DNA from: Candidatus Hydrogenedentes bacterium UBA2224
Lineage (GTDB): Bacteria; Hydrogenedentota; Hydrogenedentia; Hydrogenedentales; SLHB01
Assembly: GCA_002348185.1 (NCBI GenBank)
Contig: DDYW01000129.1
Span: 1-17,394, forward strand
Direction: 5' to 3'
Length of the DNA: 17,394 bases
The notes below the pieces were generated by a model. It saw only the letters and a program-made list of their open reading frames with translations. It did not search any database and was not told where the DNA came from. This document shows positions 1 through 7,769 of this stretch, one piece after another (position 1 is the stretch's first letter; each line of letters opens with the position of its first letter). Position numbers and translations under genes: made by a program.

Positions 1-2888
1 TTGGCGCCCTGGGCCATCTTGATCTGAAGCTCGGCGGCATTCACCAGGTATTCATTGGTCACGCCGAACCGGCCCGAAGCCACCTGTTTGATGGCGCTGC
101 GGCGCCAGTCGCCGTTCGGGTCGCGCTTGAACCGCGCGGGGTCTTCGCCGCCTTCACCGGTGTTGCTGCGCCCTCCGATACGGTTCATCGCGATGGCGAG
201 GGTCTCGTGGGCCTCGCGGCTGATCGAGCCGAATGACATCGCGCCCGTGCAAAACCGCTTCACGATCGCTTTGGCCGGTTCGACCTCAGTCAGGGGAACC
301 GGATTCCCCTTCTTGAACTTGAGCAATCCGCGCAACGCAGCCAGCGTGCGGGTACGGTCATTGACCAGCGCCGCGAACTCGCGGTATTTCTCCTGGCTGT
401 TGCTGCGCGTCGCGTGTTGAATCCGGGCGATGGTGTCGGGATTGATCTGATGAAACTCGCCCCGTCGCCGCCATTGGTATACGCCGCCCGGATCCAGCGT
501 ACGCGGACGCGCCGGGCGCTCCGGATACGCCAGCGCATGCCGCATCAGGGTCTCGCGGCCGACTTCCGCCATCCCGATCCCCTCGAGCCGCGTGGCCGTT
601 CCCGCAAAGCACCGGTCCACCAGGGCCGAGCTCAGTCCCACCGCCTCAAAGATCTGCGCGCTGTGGTAACTGTGTTGCGTCGAGATGCCGATCTTTGACA
701 TGGTCTTCAGCATGCCCTTCTCGACGGCCTTGATGAAGTTCGCGCGGGCGTCGCCCGGCGCCGACTCCGCGAGCTGGCCTCCGGCCACGAGCGCATCCAG
801 CGTTTCGAACGCCAGATACGGATTCACGGCGCCCGCGCCGTAGCCGGTAAGCAGGCAGAAGTGCATGACTTCCCGCGCCTCGCCGGTTTCCACGATCAGC
901 CCGCACTCGCTCCGGCTCATTTCGCGTACCAGATGCTGGTGCACGGCGCCCGTCGCCAGCAGGCTGGGGATGGGAGCGAACGCTGCGTTCACGCCCCGGT
1001 CCGACAAGATCAGCAGGGTCGCGCCGCCGCGTATGGCCTCGCTGGCTTCCGCGCAGATGCGGTCAACCGCCGCTTCCATCGCGGCAGGCCCGTCCTGGGC
1101 TGGAAAGAGCGTCGAGATCGTCACGGCGCGCAAATCCGCCTGGTCGAGCTGCTGGATATACGCCAGTTGTTCATTGGTGATGATGGGCGAGGACAGGTGC
1201 AGGCGCCGACAGTGTTCAGGGGTCGTGCCCAGGAGATTGCGCTCGCGCCCGATGTCCAGTTCCAGCGACATGACAATCTCTTCCCGGATGGGATCGATCG
1301 GCGGGTTCGTGACCTGCGCGAACAACTGCTTGAAATAATTGAACAGCATCTGGGGCCGGCTCGACAACACCGCGAGGGGCGCGTCGTTGCCCATGGACCC
1401 CACGGGCTCGTGCGCCGTACGCGCCATGGGTTTCAGCAGCACGTCGAGGTCTTCCTGGCTATACCCGAAGACCTGTTGGCGCTCCAGCAACGGCGCTTCC
1501 GCACATTTGCCGGATGGAGTCTTTGCCTTGGGCTTTCCGGGCAGGATGACCCGGTGCGCGTTCAGCCACTCGCGGTACGGATGCGCCTTGCAGATGGTCT
1601 CTTTGAGTTCGTCATCGTCGATGATCCGGTGCTCGGCGGTGTCGATATAGAACATGCGGCCGGGTTCCAGCCGCCCTTTCTTGACGATCTTCTCTTCCGG
1701 CACCTCCAGAACACCCACTTCCGACGCCAGCACCACGAAATCATCGTTCGTGACCCAGTAGCGCGACGGCCGCAGGCCGTTGCGGTCCAGCACCGCGCCG
1801 ATGCGGGTGCCGTCGGTGAACGCGATGGACGCCGGTCCGTCCCACGGTTCCTGCATGCAGGCGTGGTACTCGTAAAACGCCCGCTTGTGATCGGGCATCG
1901 ATTCGTGGCCGCTCCAGGGCTCGGGAATGAGCATCATCATCGCATGCGGCCCCGAACGCCCGCCCTGCATCAAGAGCTCGAACGAATTGTCCAGGATGGC
2001 CGAATCACTCGCGCCCAGCGTGTGGATCGGCGGCAGCTTCGCGATATCGTCGCCGAATAGCGGGCTCTCAAGGTGGTGCTCGCGGGAATGCATCATGTTG
2101 ATGTTGCCGCGCAGCGTGTTGATCTCCCCGTTGTGGCAGAGATAACGGAACGGTTGCGCCAGGGGCCACGTCGGCAGCGTGTTGGTGCTGTACCGCTGGT
2201 GCACCAGCGCAAGATAGCTCTCAAAAGCGGGTTCCGACAGGTCGGGATAGTAGTGGCTCATCTGGTCGGCCAGCATGAGCCCCTTGTAGACCATCGTGCG
2301 CGCCGACAGGCTGGGAATGTAGAACTGGCCGCCCTGCTCGAGCTGCGCCGCGCGCACCCGGCGCTCGATTACCCTGCGCAGCACATACAGCCGCCGTTCA
2401 AACGCGTCGCCATCGGAGAGGCCCTCCCCCTTCTTCAAAAACACCTGCTCGATCCGGGGCTCGTTCGACCGCGCCAGGGGACCAATGGCCGACGAATCGC
2501 ACGGCACTTCGCGCCACGCCAGAAACGTATGGCCCTCGTCAGCGATGGCCGTCTCAACAATCTCCCGGCAGGCCGCACGGTCCGCATCCGGTTTCGGAAG
2601 GAATACCATCCCCACCGCATAGGTCCCCGCCGCGGGCAGGTCAAATTTCAGCCTCGCGGACTCCTCCTGAAAGAACCGGTGGGGCAGACGCACAAGCATC
2701 CCCGCGCCGTCGCCCGTTTCGGGGTCGCACCCGCACGCGCCGCGGTGCACCAGGTTCTCCAGAACCTGGATGCCCTGCCGCACGATCGTATGGGAAGCCG
2801 TCCCTTTAAGATTGACCACAAACCCAATGCCGCAGGCGTCGTGCTCGTAAAACGGTTGGTACATCCCGTCTTGTGAAATCGAGTGCAT
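1..2888 (-). CDS. gltB: Glutamate synthase, large (alpha) subunit, N-terminal 962 codons (runs off the window)
   Basis: Makes glutamate from glutamine and 2-oxoglutarate in the cytoplasm, usually with the small subunit GltD, which is not in view. I translated parts of the minus strand directly. The class II glutamine amidotransferase domain starts with DACGIGF, so the catalytic nucleophile should be Cys19, exposed by removal of an 18-residue propeptide. LVHRGACGCDPETGDGAGM and RYSTNT (Arg232 onward), followed by FRYLCHNGEINT, are further amidotransferase signatures. LRPSRYWVTNDD and ASEVGVLEVP lie near the middle. The FMN-binding synthase domain begins near residue 885 with MSFGSISREAHE and SNTGEGGED, and the window cuts the gene within SGRFGVTNEYLVNAAELQIKM. 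The Fe-S cluster and C-terminal beta-helix lie beyond the window. The ATG at 2888 is preferred because it gives a normal propeptide length; the Shine-Dalgarno site is weak (GGAAGA). The reading phase is the same at the start, middle and edge, so I see no frameshift. Confidence 0.96.
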   Translation of the reverse strand, partial: MHSISQDGMYQPFYEHDACGIGFVVNLKGTASHTIVRQGIQVLENLVHRGACGCDPETGDGAGMLVRLPHRFFQEESARLKFDLPAAGTYAVGMVFLPKPDADRAACREIVETAIADEGHTFLAWREVPCDSSAIGPLARSNEPRIEQVFLKKGEGLSDGDAFERRLYVLRRVIERRVRAAQLEQGGQFYIPSLSARTMVYKGLMLADQMSHYYPDLSEPAFESYLALVHQRYSTNTLPTWPLAQPFRYLCHNGEINTLRGNINMMHSREHHLESPLFGDDIAKLPPIHTLGASDSAILDNSFELLMQGGRSGPHAMMMLIPEPWSGHESMPDHKRAFYEYHACMQEPWDGPASIAFTDGTRIGAVLDRNGLRPSRYWVTNDDFVVLASEVGVLEVPEEKIVKKGRLEPGRMFYIDTAEHRIIDDDELKETICKAHPYREWLNAHRVILPGKPKAKTPSGKCAEAPLLERQQVFGYSQEDLDVLLKPMARTAHEPVGSMGNDAPLAVLSSRPQMLFNYFKQLFAQVTNPPIDPIREEIVMSLELDIGRERNLLGTTPEHCRRLHLSSPIITNEQLAYIQQLDQADLRAVTISTLFPAQDGPAAMEAAVDRICAEASEAIRGGATLLILSDRGVNAAFAPIPSLLATGAVHQHLVREMSRSECGLIVETGEAREVMHFCLLTGYGAGAVNPYLAFETLDALVAGGQLAESAPGDARANFIKAVEKGMLKTMSKIGISTQHSYHSAQIFEAVGLSSALVDRCFAGTATRLEGIGMAEVGRETLMRHALAYPERPARPRTLDPGGVYQWRRRGEFHQINPDTIARIQHATRSNSQEKYREFAALVNDRTRTLAALRGLLKFKKGNPVPLTEVEPAKAIVKRFCTGAMSFGSISREAHETLAIAMNRIGGRSNTGEGGEDPARFKRDPNGDWRRSAIKQVASGRFGVTNEYLVNAAELQIKMAQGA

Positions 2889-3040
2889 ATACAGTTCTTC
2901 CTTGCCCTCTTCAGTACTCGTGGTCCCTGGCGCGGAGATACTGAGTGCGCGACATGCGTGTGCCAGGCCGCCGGAAAGCCCCCGCCTTGGGTTCGTGCAG
3001 GCCAACCCTGCGCCCTGCTGCCGGCGAGGTTATTCGCGGG

Positions 3041-3070
3041 ATCGTACTAAACCCGAAATCACCCTGTCAA
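3041..3070 (-). promoter_or_regulatory. Sigma-70-type promoter for gltB
   Basis: Read on the minus strand, a perfect -35 box TTGACA (3065-3070) is followed after 18 bases by TACGAT (3041-3046), which matches TATAAT at four of six positions. Transcription would begin near 3034, leaving a leader of roughly 145 bases before the gltB ATG. The perfect -35 hexamer is unusual in this GC-rich sequence and supports the call. Confidence 0.5.
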
Positions 3071-3086
3071 ACTTTTCCCTCTCTCT

Positions 3087-3099
3087 TAAGCAATGCTTA
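3087..3099. promoter_or_regulatory. Perfect palindrome upstream of the gltB -35 box, possible operator
   Basis: TAAGCA and TGCTTA flank a single A, giving a perfect 13-base inverted repeat. It lies just upstream of the gltB -35 box, centred about 60 bases before the predicted transcription start, where activators of glutamate synthase genes often bind. The AT-rich composition stands out from the surroundings. The binding protein is unknown. Confidence 0.35.
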
Positions 3100-3347
3100 T
3101 CGGCTTCCATAAGGAGCACGAATGCGTTCAACTCCGCCCTGTCGCAAACACTTACGCCGAATCGTCCACGCTCGCGCCCGCCGTTTCTACCTGCAGAACA
3201 CGGTTCTCCAGAAAACCCCCGCCCCGGCCCCCGGGACCCGAGGGGACGCCCATCCTAAGTCTCTGGAATCACAACCGTTCGGCCGGTACTATAGGGACGC
3301 GTGGCCGGGAATAGCCCCGCGCCGCCATCGTAAGGAGGGCCGGTCCC

Positions 3348-4466
3348 ATGACATGGCATGCCGTCATCAGCGCACTTTCGATCCTGTCCGCGTTCGGAGC
3401 CGCCGCGGACGGTCCGGTAAACCTGCTGGACAGCCTGGAACACTGGACCCAGTCCGGCGGGTCGGAGGGGTCGTTTGTTCTCGATGCGGGTACGTTGAAC
3501 CTCAAGAAAGCCGATGGAGTTCCGGGCGAACTCCTCACCACGGCTGACTACGAGAACTTCGACCTCAGCTTTGAATTCAACGTCGCTTCCTGGACGGATA
3601 CCGGCCTCTACCTCCACGCGCCGCGCAACCGGCAGTACCGTGCCGGACTCGAACTGGAGTTGTCCGGCCATCCGAAAGAGCACGACACGCCCTATACGAC
3701 GGGCGCGCTCTTCAGACACATGGCGCCCCTGGTCAGCGCACGCAACAAACCGGGCGAATGGAACACCTGCCAGGTCCGCATGGACTGGCCTCGCGTGCAG
3801 GTAACGATGAACGGCCAGACCGTCCAGGACGTGGACCTCGACGCGGCCGGACTGGGGCATACCCTCCGCCGCGGCGCCCTCGGTTTTCAGAACAGCGGTC
3901 AGGACGCCCTCCAGGTACGGAACATGATGCTCACCCCCCTGCCCGATTCGGAACACGGGATGGTCCTGGCCGCCGACGAGGCCCTGACCGGATGGACCAT
4001 GGCCGGCGGCGAAGCGACCTGGGTCGGCGCGCAGGGCATCCTTCGCGGCGCCGACGGCAACGGCCATCTGGTCCATGAGGCCGTCTGCACGGATTTCGAT
4101 TTCCGCTGTTACCTCCGCACATCGGCCCCCACGACGAATGGGGGCATCCATTTCCGCTGGCCCGAAGACAACAGCCACTCCGGCCAGGAAGTCCAGATCT
4201 ACGACGTGCCCGCGGCCGTCATGCCGACCGGAAGCATCTACGGCATTGCCCGGTGCGACGACGCGCTCCTCCGCCCCGGGGAATGGATGCTTGTTCAGAT
4301 CATCGCCCGGGGATCCCACGTGACCACTTACATCGACGGCAGAAAAGCCGCCGAATCGTTCTACAACGTAACGGTCCGGAACCCCGGCCGCATGGCCCTT
4401 CAGATGCATAGTGCGGGCTGGATCGAATTCAAGGACCTCGTCCTGGTGCCGAAGGAGCCCCAATGA
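3348..4466 (+). CDS. Exported protein with two tandem DUF1080 (3-keto-disaccharide hydrolase type) domains
   Basis: 372 residues. Residues 1-20 look like a short signal peptide (hydrophobic stretch VISALSILSAFGAAA, possible cleavage near AAA-DG), so the protein probably acts outside the cytoplasm. Domain 1 (about residues 25-198) and domain 2 (about 207-369) are two copies of the same concanavalin-like jelly-roll fold. Domain 1 has the order FDLSFEFNV, GLYLHAP, PGEWNTCQVRM, VTMNGQTVQDVDL, GALGFQNSG; domain 2 has FDFRCYLRTS, NGGIHFRW, PGEWMLVQIIARG, VTTYIDGRKAAE, GRMALQMHS. Family members bind or cleave glycosides; some relatives act on 3-keto sugars. No substrate can be read from the sequence. 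The start is fixed by AAGGAGG at 3332-3338, nine bases before the ATG. The stop codon overlaps the next start as ATGA, so the two are translationally coupled. Confidence 0.85.
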   Translation: MTWHAVISALSILSAFGAAADGPVNLLDSLEHWTQSGGSEGSFVLDAGTLNLKKADGVPGELLTTADYENFDLSFEFNVASWTDTGLYLHAPRNRQYRAGLELELSGHPKEHDTPYTTGALFRHMAPLVSARNKPGEWNTCQVRMDWPRVQVTMNGQTVQDVDLDAAGLGHTLRRGALGFQNSGQDALQVRNMMLTPLPDSEHGMVLAADEALTGWTMAGGEATWVGAQGILRGADGNGHLVHEAVCTDFDFRCYLRTSAPTTNGGIHFRWPEDNSHSGQEVQIYDVPAAVMPTGSIYGIARCDDALLRPGEWMLVQIIARGSHVTTYIDGRKAAESFYNVTVRNPGRMALQMHSAGWIEFKDLVLVPKEPQ

Positions 4467-5623
4467 TCGCTGGATCCGTAATCAAAGCGCAGGGCCGGGT
4501 CACGACGGGCGAGCCGGCCGAATATCCGAGCCGCGCGTTTCCCGGCGTGTGCGTGCTACCCTCCGGACGATGGCTGTGCGGATTCCGCGGCGCCGTCACG
4601 AAAGACGCCGTGGAGGGCCAGAACGCCTACCTGACCTGGTCGGACGACCGGGGCGCGTCGTGGAGCGCCCCCGTCGCGCCCTTTGCGCCGCCGATCCTCG
4701 ACGGCCGGACCGGCCGGTTCCGCGCGCTCTATTGCACGCCGCTCGGCGGCCGCCGCGTTCTGGCAACGCTGTACGGGGTGGATGCCTCCACCCCGGAACG
4801 GCCGTTCTTCAACGAAACGACCGAAGGGCTCCTGGACAGCTACATCTTCCATTCGCTCTCTCAGGATGACGGGGCCACGTGGACCACACCCGCACGGATG
4901 GACACCACGCCGTATTGTCAACCCACGCCAATCACGGGACCCGCCCTGGTCATGCCCGACGGACGCTGGGCCTGCCAGTTCGAACTCAACAAGCCGTACA
5001 TGGACCCCGCGCCCTGGCGCCACGCATCGGTCCTGATGTTTTCGTGCGACGCGGGATCGACCTGGCCGGAGGCCGTCGAGGTGTGCCCCGACCCCGCCAA
5101 CCGGGTGTTCTACTGGGACCAGCGCCCCTCCGTGCTTCCGGAGGGCTCGCTGTTCAACGTCTTCTGGACCTATGACCGCGTCGCGGGCGCCTACCGCAAC
5201 ATCCACGCCAGCCGGTCGAGCGACGGAGGACGGGCCTGGCAAGCGGTGTGGGACACGAGAGTCCCCGGCCAGCCCGCACCCGTCGTGGCGCTGGAGAATG
5301 CCACCCTGGCCATGGTCTATATGGATCGCACCGGCAGACCCGCGCTCAAACTGCGCCTGAGCCGCGACGGCGGACTCACCTGGCCCGAACGCAGCGAACG
5401 GGTGCTCGACGATTTCACCGCCCTGTGCTACCCGGCCGGCCACGCCACCATGCAGGATGCGTGGGCCGAGATGGGCGCCTTCTCATCGGGTCTGCCCGCA
5501 ACCTGCCGAACACCGGACGGCGACCTGCTGCTGGTCTATTATGCGGGACCGCATACTGACCGCACCGACATTCACTGGATGCTGCTGGACGAGATGGCGC
5601 TCGAGCGCGCGGCACGCGGCTGA
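4463..5623 (+). CDS. Asp-box (BNR repeat) sialidase-fold protein
   Basis: 386 residues with five Asp-box motifs of the S-x-D-x-G-x-x-W type: SDDRGASW (60-67), SQDDGATW (133-140), SCDAGSTW (194-201), SSDGGRAW (252-259) and SRDGGLTW (300-307). Such motifs mark the turns of a six-bladed beta-propeller as in exo-alpha-sialidases. The N-terminal YPSRAFPGVCVLPSGRWLCGFRGA resembles the first strand of family GH33-like proteins, with an Arg that could belong to the carboxylate-binding triad. The full catalytic set (Asp, Tyr/Glu pair, three Arg) cannot be confirmed by eye, so activity on sialic acid is only possible; non-sialidase BNR proteins are common in environmental bacteria. There is no signal peptide, in contrast to its coupled upstream partner. 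The start codon shares ATGA with that gene's stop. Confidence 0.82.
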   Translation: MIAGSVIKAQGRVTTGEPAEYPSRAFPGVCVLPSGRWLCGFRGAVTKDAVEGQNAYLTWSDDRGASWSAPVAPFAPPILDGRTGRFRALYCTPLGGRRVLATLYGVDASTPERPFFNETTEGLLDSYIFHSLSQDDGATWTTPARMDTTPYCQPTPITGPALVMPDGRWACQFELNKPYMDPAPWRHASVLMFSCDAGSTWPEAVEVCPDPANRVFYWDQRPSVLPEGSLFNVFWTYDRVAGAYRNIHASRSSDGGRAWQAVWDTRVPGQPAPVVALENATLAMVYMDRTGRPALKLRLSRDGGLTWPERSERVLDDFTALCYPAGHATMQDAWAEMGAFSSGLPATCRTPDGDLLLVYYAGPHTDRTDIHWMLLDEMALERAARG

Positions 5624-5670
5624 CCGGCCCGGAAGTGGCGTCCCATCTCCGCAACGCCGCCGGGTGAAAT

Positions 5671-5720
5671 TTGCCTTCTGAATGGGCCAACAGGTAACGT
5701 GAGGGGTGGATACTCGTTAC
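5671..5720 (+). promoter_or_regulatory. Candidate promoter and overlapping inverted repeat before fucI
   Basis: TTGCCT (5671-5676) and TAACGT (5695-5700) are 18 bases apart and could be -35 and -10 boxes, though the -10 match is poor. A perfect inverted repeat GTAACG (5694-5699) / CGTTAC (5715-5720) overlaps the -10 and continues into the predicted start region, as a repressor operator would. This fits a sugar-inducible gene, but the evidence is weak. Confidence 0.3.
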
Positions 5721-5798
5721 GGTTCTGGCGCATTACCTTTCGCAAACTGGGGAAGACTCTGCGCGTGCAACGCTAATTGTGGTTAAGTGGAGGAAATC

Positions 5799-7610
5799 AT
5801 GAGTAAGAAAGATGTTTCAGTGAGTGAGAATCGTTGGATTGGCGATTTTCCGAAAATTGGTATCCGGCCGATCATCGACGGACGCCGCAAGGGGGTCCGC
5901 GAATCGCTTGAAAACCAGACCATGAGCCTGGCCAAAGCCGCGGCCAGACTGCTCACACGGAAACTGCGTTACCCGAACGGCGCCGCGGTCGAGTGCGTCA
6001 TTGCCGATACCTGCATCGGCGGCGTCGCGGAAGCCGCTCAGGCCGCCGACAAATTTGCTAAAGAAGGCGTGGGCGTCTCGCTCTCGGTCACTCCCTGCTG
6101 GTGTTACGGCTCCGAGACCATGGACATGGATCCCCTCATGCCGAAAGCGGTTTGGGGCTTCAACGGCACCGAACGCCCCGGGGCCGTCTATCTCGCCGCG
6201 GTGCTGGCCGCCCACAACCAGAAGGGCCTCCCCGCGTTCAGCATCTACGGGCGCGACGTGCAGGATTCCGGCGATACCGCCATTCCGGCCGATGTGCAGG
6301 AGAAGATGTTGCGGTTCGCGCGGGCGGGGCTGGCCGCGGCCATCATGCGCGGCAAATCCTATGTGTCGATGGGCAACGTGTCCATGGGCATCGCGGGCTC
6401 GATGGTCGATCAGAACTTCTTCGAGAGCTACCTCGGCATGCGCGTCGAGACCATCGACATGTCGGAGTTCGTGCGCCGCATGGACGAGGAGATCTACGAC
6501 AAGGCCGAGTTTGAAAAAGGCGTCAAGTGGGCGAAGAAGCACTGCAACGAAGGAAAAGACGGCAACCCGAAACACTTGCGCATGAGCCACGCCCAGAAGG
6601 CGAAGGTCTGGGAAACCTGCGTGAAAATGTTTCTCATCGGGCGCGACATCATGTGCGGCAATCCCAGGCTCGCCCGGATGGGCTGGGGCGAAGAAGCCCT
6701 CGGACGCAACGCCCTGGCCGCGGGATTTCAGGGCCAGCGCCAGTGGACCGACCATTTCCCCAACGGCGATTTCATGGAAGCCCTGCTGAACTCGTCGTTT
6801 GACTGGAACGGCATCCGCGCCCCCTACATCATGGCCACCGAAAACGACTGCCTCAACGCCACGGCCATGATCTTCGGCTACCTGCTCACGAATACCGCGC
6901 AGGTCTTCGCCGACGTCCGGACCTATTGGAGCCCCGCCGCGGTCAAGCGCGTCACCGGCCATGAGCTGTCGGGCGACGCCGCCGGCGGCCTCATCCACCT
7001 CATCAATTCGGGCGCGGCCGCCCTCGACGGCAGCGGCCGCCAGACCGACAAAGGCAAGCCGGTCATGAAACCGTTCTGGGAAATCGACCCCAAGGAGGTC
7101 AAAGCCTGCCTAGAAGCCACCACGTGGTATCCCGGAAACCGCGAATACTTCCGTGGGGGCGGCTTCTCGTCCTGCTTCCTGACCGAGGGTGGAATGCCCG
7201 TGACGCTCATTCGCGTCAACAGGGTCAAAGGGCTCGGGCCGGTGCTTCAACTCGCCGAGGGCGTCACCTGCAGCCTCCCCTACGAGGTCCATGCCCAGCT
7301 CAACGACCGGACCGACCCCGGCTGGCCCACCACGTGGTTCGCGCCGCGCGTTACCGGCGAGGGGCCGTTCCGCGACGTCTACTCGGTCATGAACAACTGG
7401 GGCGCCAACCACGGCGCGTTCGCCTATGGCCACATCGGCGCCGACCTGCTCGCACTGGCGTCCGTCCTGCGCATCCCCGTCTGCATGCACAATGTCGACG
7501 AGGCCGACGTGTTCCGGCCGACCGCGTGGACGGCCTTCGGCGCGCAAGACCTGATGGGCGCCGACTACCGCGCCTGCGCCAACTTCGGTCCCCTGTACGG
7601 CAAGTACTGA
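5799..7610 (+). CDS. fucI: L-fucose isomerase
   Basis: 603 residues. Interconverts L-fucose and L-fuculose in the cytoplasm, the first step of the phosphorylating fucose pathway, and also accepts D-arabinose. Similarity to Escherichia coli FucI runs end to end, from PKIGIRPIIDGRRKGVRESL through TPCWCYGSETMDMDP, WGFNGTERPGAVYLAA, SMGIAGSMVDQNFFESYLGM and RTYWSPAAVKRVTGHEL to DYRACANFGPLYGKY. The Mn-binding and catalytic residues are present: Glu348 (in ATEND), Asp372 (in FADVR) and His538 (in GANHG), matching Glu337, Asp361 and His528 of the E. coli enzyme as I recall it. I chose the ATG at 5799 because GGAGG lies five bases upstream (5789-5793); a GTG at 5787 would add four residues but overlap this site. 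No fuculokinase, aldolase or transporter is adjacent. Codon 1 follows a 175-base gap after the Asp-box gene, so it is probably separately transcribed. Confidence 0.97.
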   Translation: MSKKDVSVSENRWIGDFPKIGIRPIIDGRRKGVRESLENQTMSLAKAAARLLTRKLRYPNGAAVECVIADTCIGGVAEAAQAADKFAKEGVGVSLSVTPCWCYGSETMDMDPLMPKAVWGFNGTERPGAVYLAAVLAAHNQKGLPAFSIYGRDVQDSGDTAIPADVQEKMLRFARAGLAAAIMRGKSYVSMGNVSMGIAGSMVDQNFFESYLGMRVETIDMSEFVRRMDEEIYDKAEFEKGVKWAKKHCNEGKDGNPKHLRMSHAQKAKVWETCVKMFLIGRDIMCGNPRLARMGWGEEALGRNALAAGFQGQRQWTDHFPNGDFMEALLNSSFDWNGIRAPYIMATENDCLNATAMIFGYLLTNTAQVFADVRTYWSPAAVKRVTGHELSGDAAGGLIHLINSGAAALDGSGRQTDKGKPVMKPFWEIDPKEVKACLEATTWYPGNREYFRGGGFSSCFLTEGGMPVTLIRVNRVKGLGPVLQLAEGVTCSLPYEVHAQLNDRTDPGWPTTWFAPRVTGEGPFRDVYSVMNNWGANHGAFAYGHIGADLLALASVLRIPVCMHNVDEADVFRPTAWTAFGAQDLMGADYRACANFGPLYGKY

Positions 7611-7627
7611 GACCCGCTGCAATCGCC

Positions 7628-7657
7628 GGGGGAACCTTCCGCCAGGGAGGTTCCCCC
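7628..7657 (+). terminator. Strong hairpin after fucI, probable terminator
   Basis: GGGGGAACCT (7628-7637) pairs perfectly with AGGTTCCCCC (7648-7657) across a ten-base loop, 17 bases after the fucI stop. The following sequence (GCTTCGTTTCG) has only a poor T tract, so it may be Rho-assisted, or may stabilise the transcript's end. Confidence 0.7.
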
Positions 7658-7769
7658 GCTTCGTTTCGGGGGCGGCGCGTTGCGCCTGTCCCGTGGGTAT
7701 GGTAGCGTTGGCGTGCCCGGGCCGAATGTATCCGCGAGTCACACAACCCTCAGGAGCGCACCAGAACCG

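Larger units (their letters stand above)
2889..3347. other. Divergent intergenic region between gltB and the DUF1080 gene
   Basis: About 460 bases without a credible gene. It holds a minus-strand promoter for gltB and a palindrome behind it (separate entries). On the plus side the only promoter-like element I see is TACTAT at 3287-3292, without a convincing -35 box, followed by a strong AAGGAGG site at 3332-3338 for the next gene. An open frame starting at 3122 has an AAGGAG site in front, but its product is low-complexity, rich in Arg and Pro, and overlaps the next gene by 200 bases, so I do not call it. Confidence 0.6.

Noticed and set aside
861..2060. Long plus-strand open frame (399 codons) opposite gltB
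   Set aside because: It is antisense to clear GltB coding sequence; the His/Arg/Gln-rich product matches no family I know. High GC produces such shadow frames.
3122..3547. Plus-strand open frame of 141 codons with AAGGAG in front
   Set aside because: Product is low-complexity and overlaps the well-supported gene at 3348 by 200 bases, and its later part is a frame-shifted reading of that gene.
3255..4463. Minus-strand frame of 402 codons
   Set aside because: Complement of the DUF1080 gene; no recognisable domain.
5817..6998. Minus-strand frame of 393 codons
   Set aside because: Complement of fucI, which has full-length homology on the plus strand.
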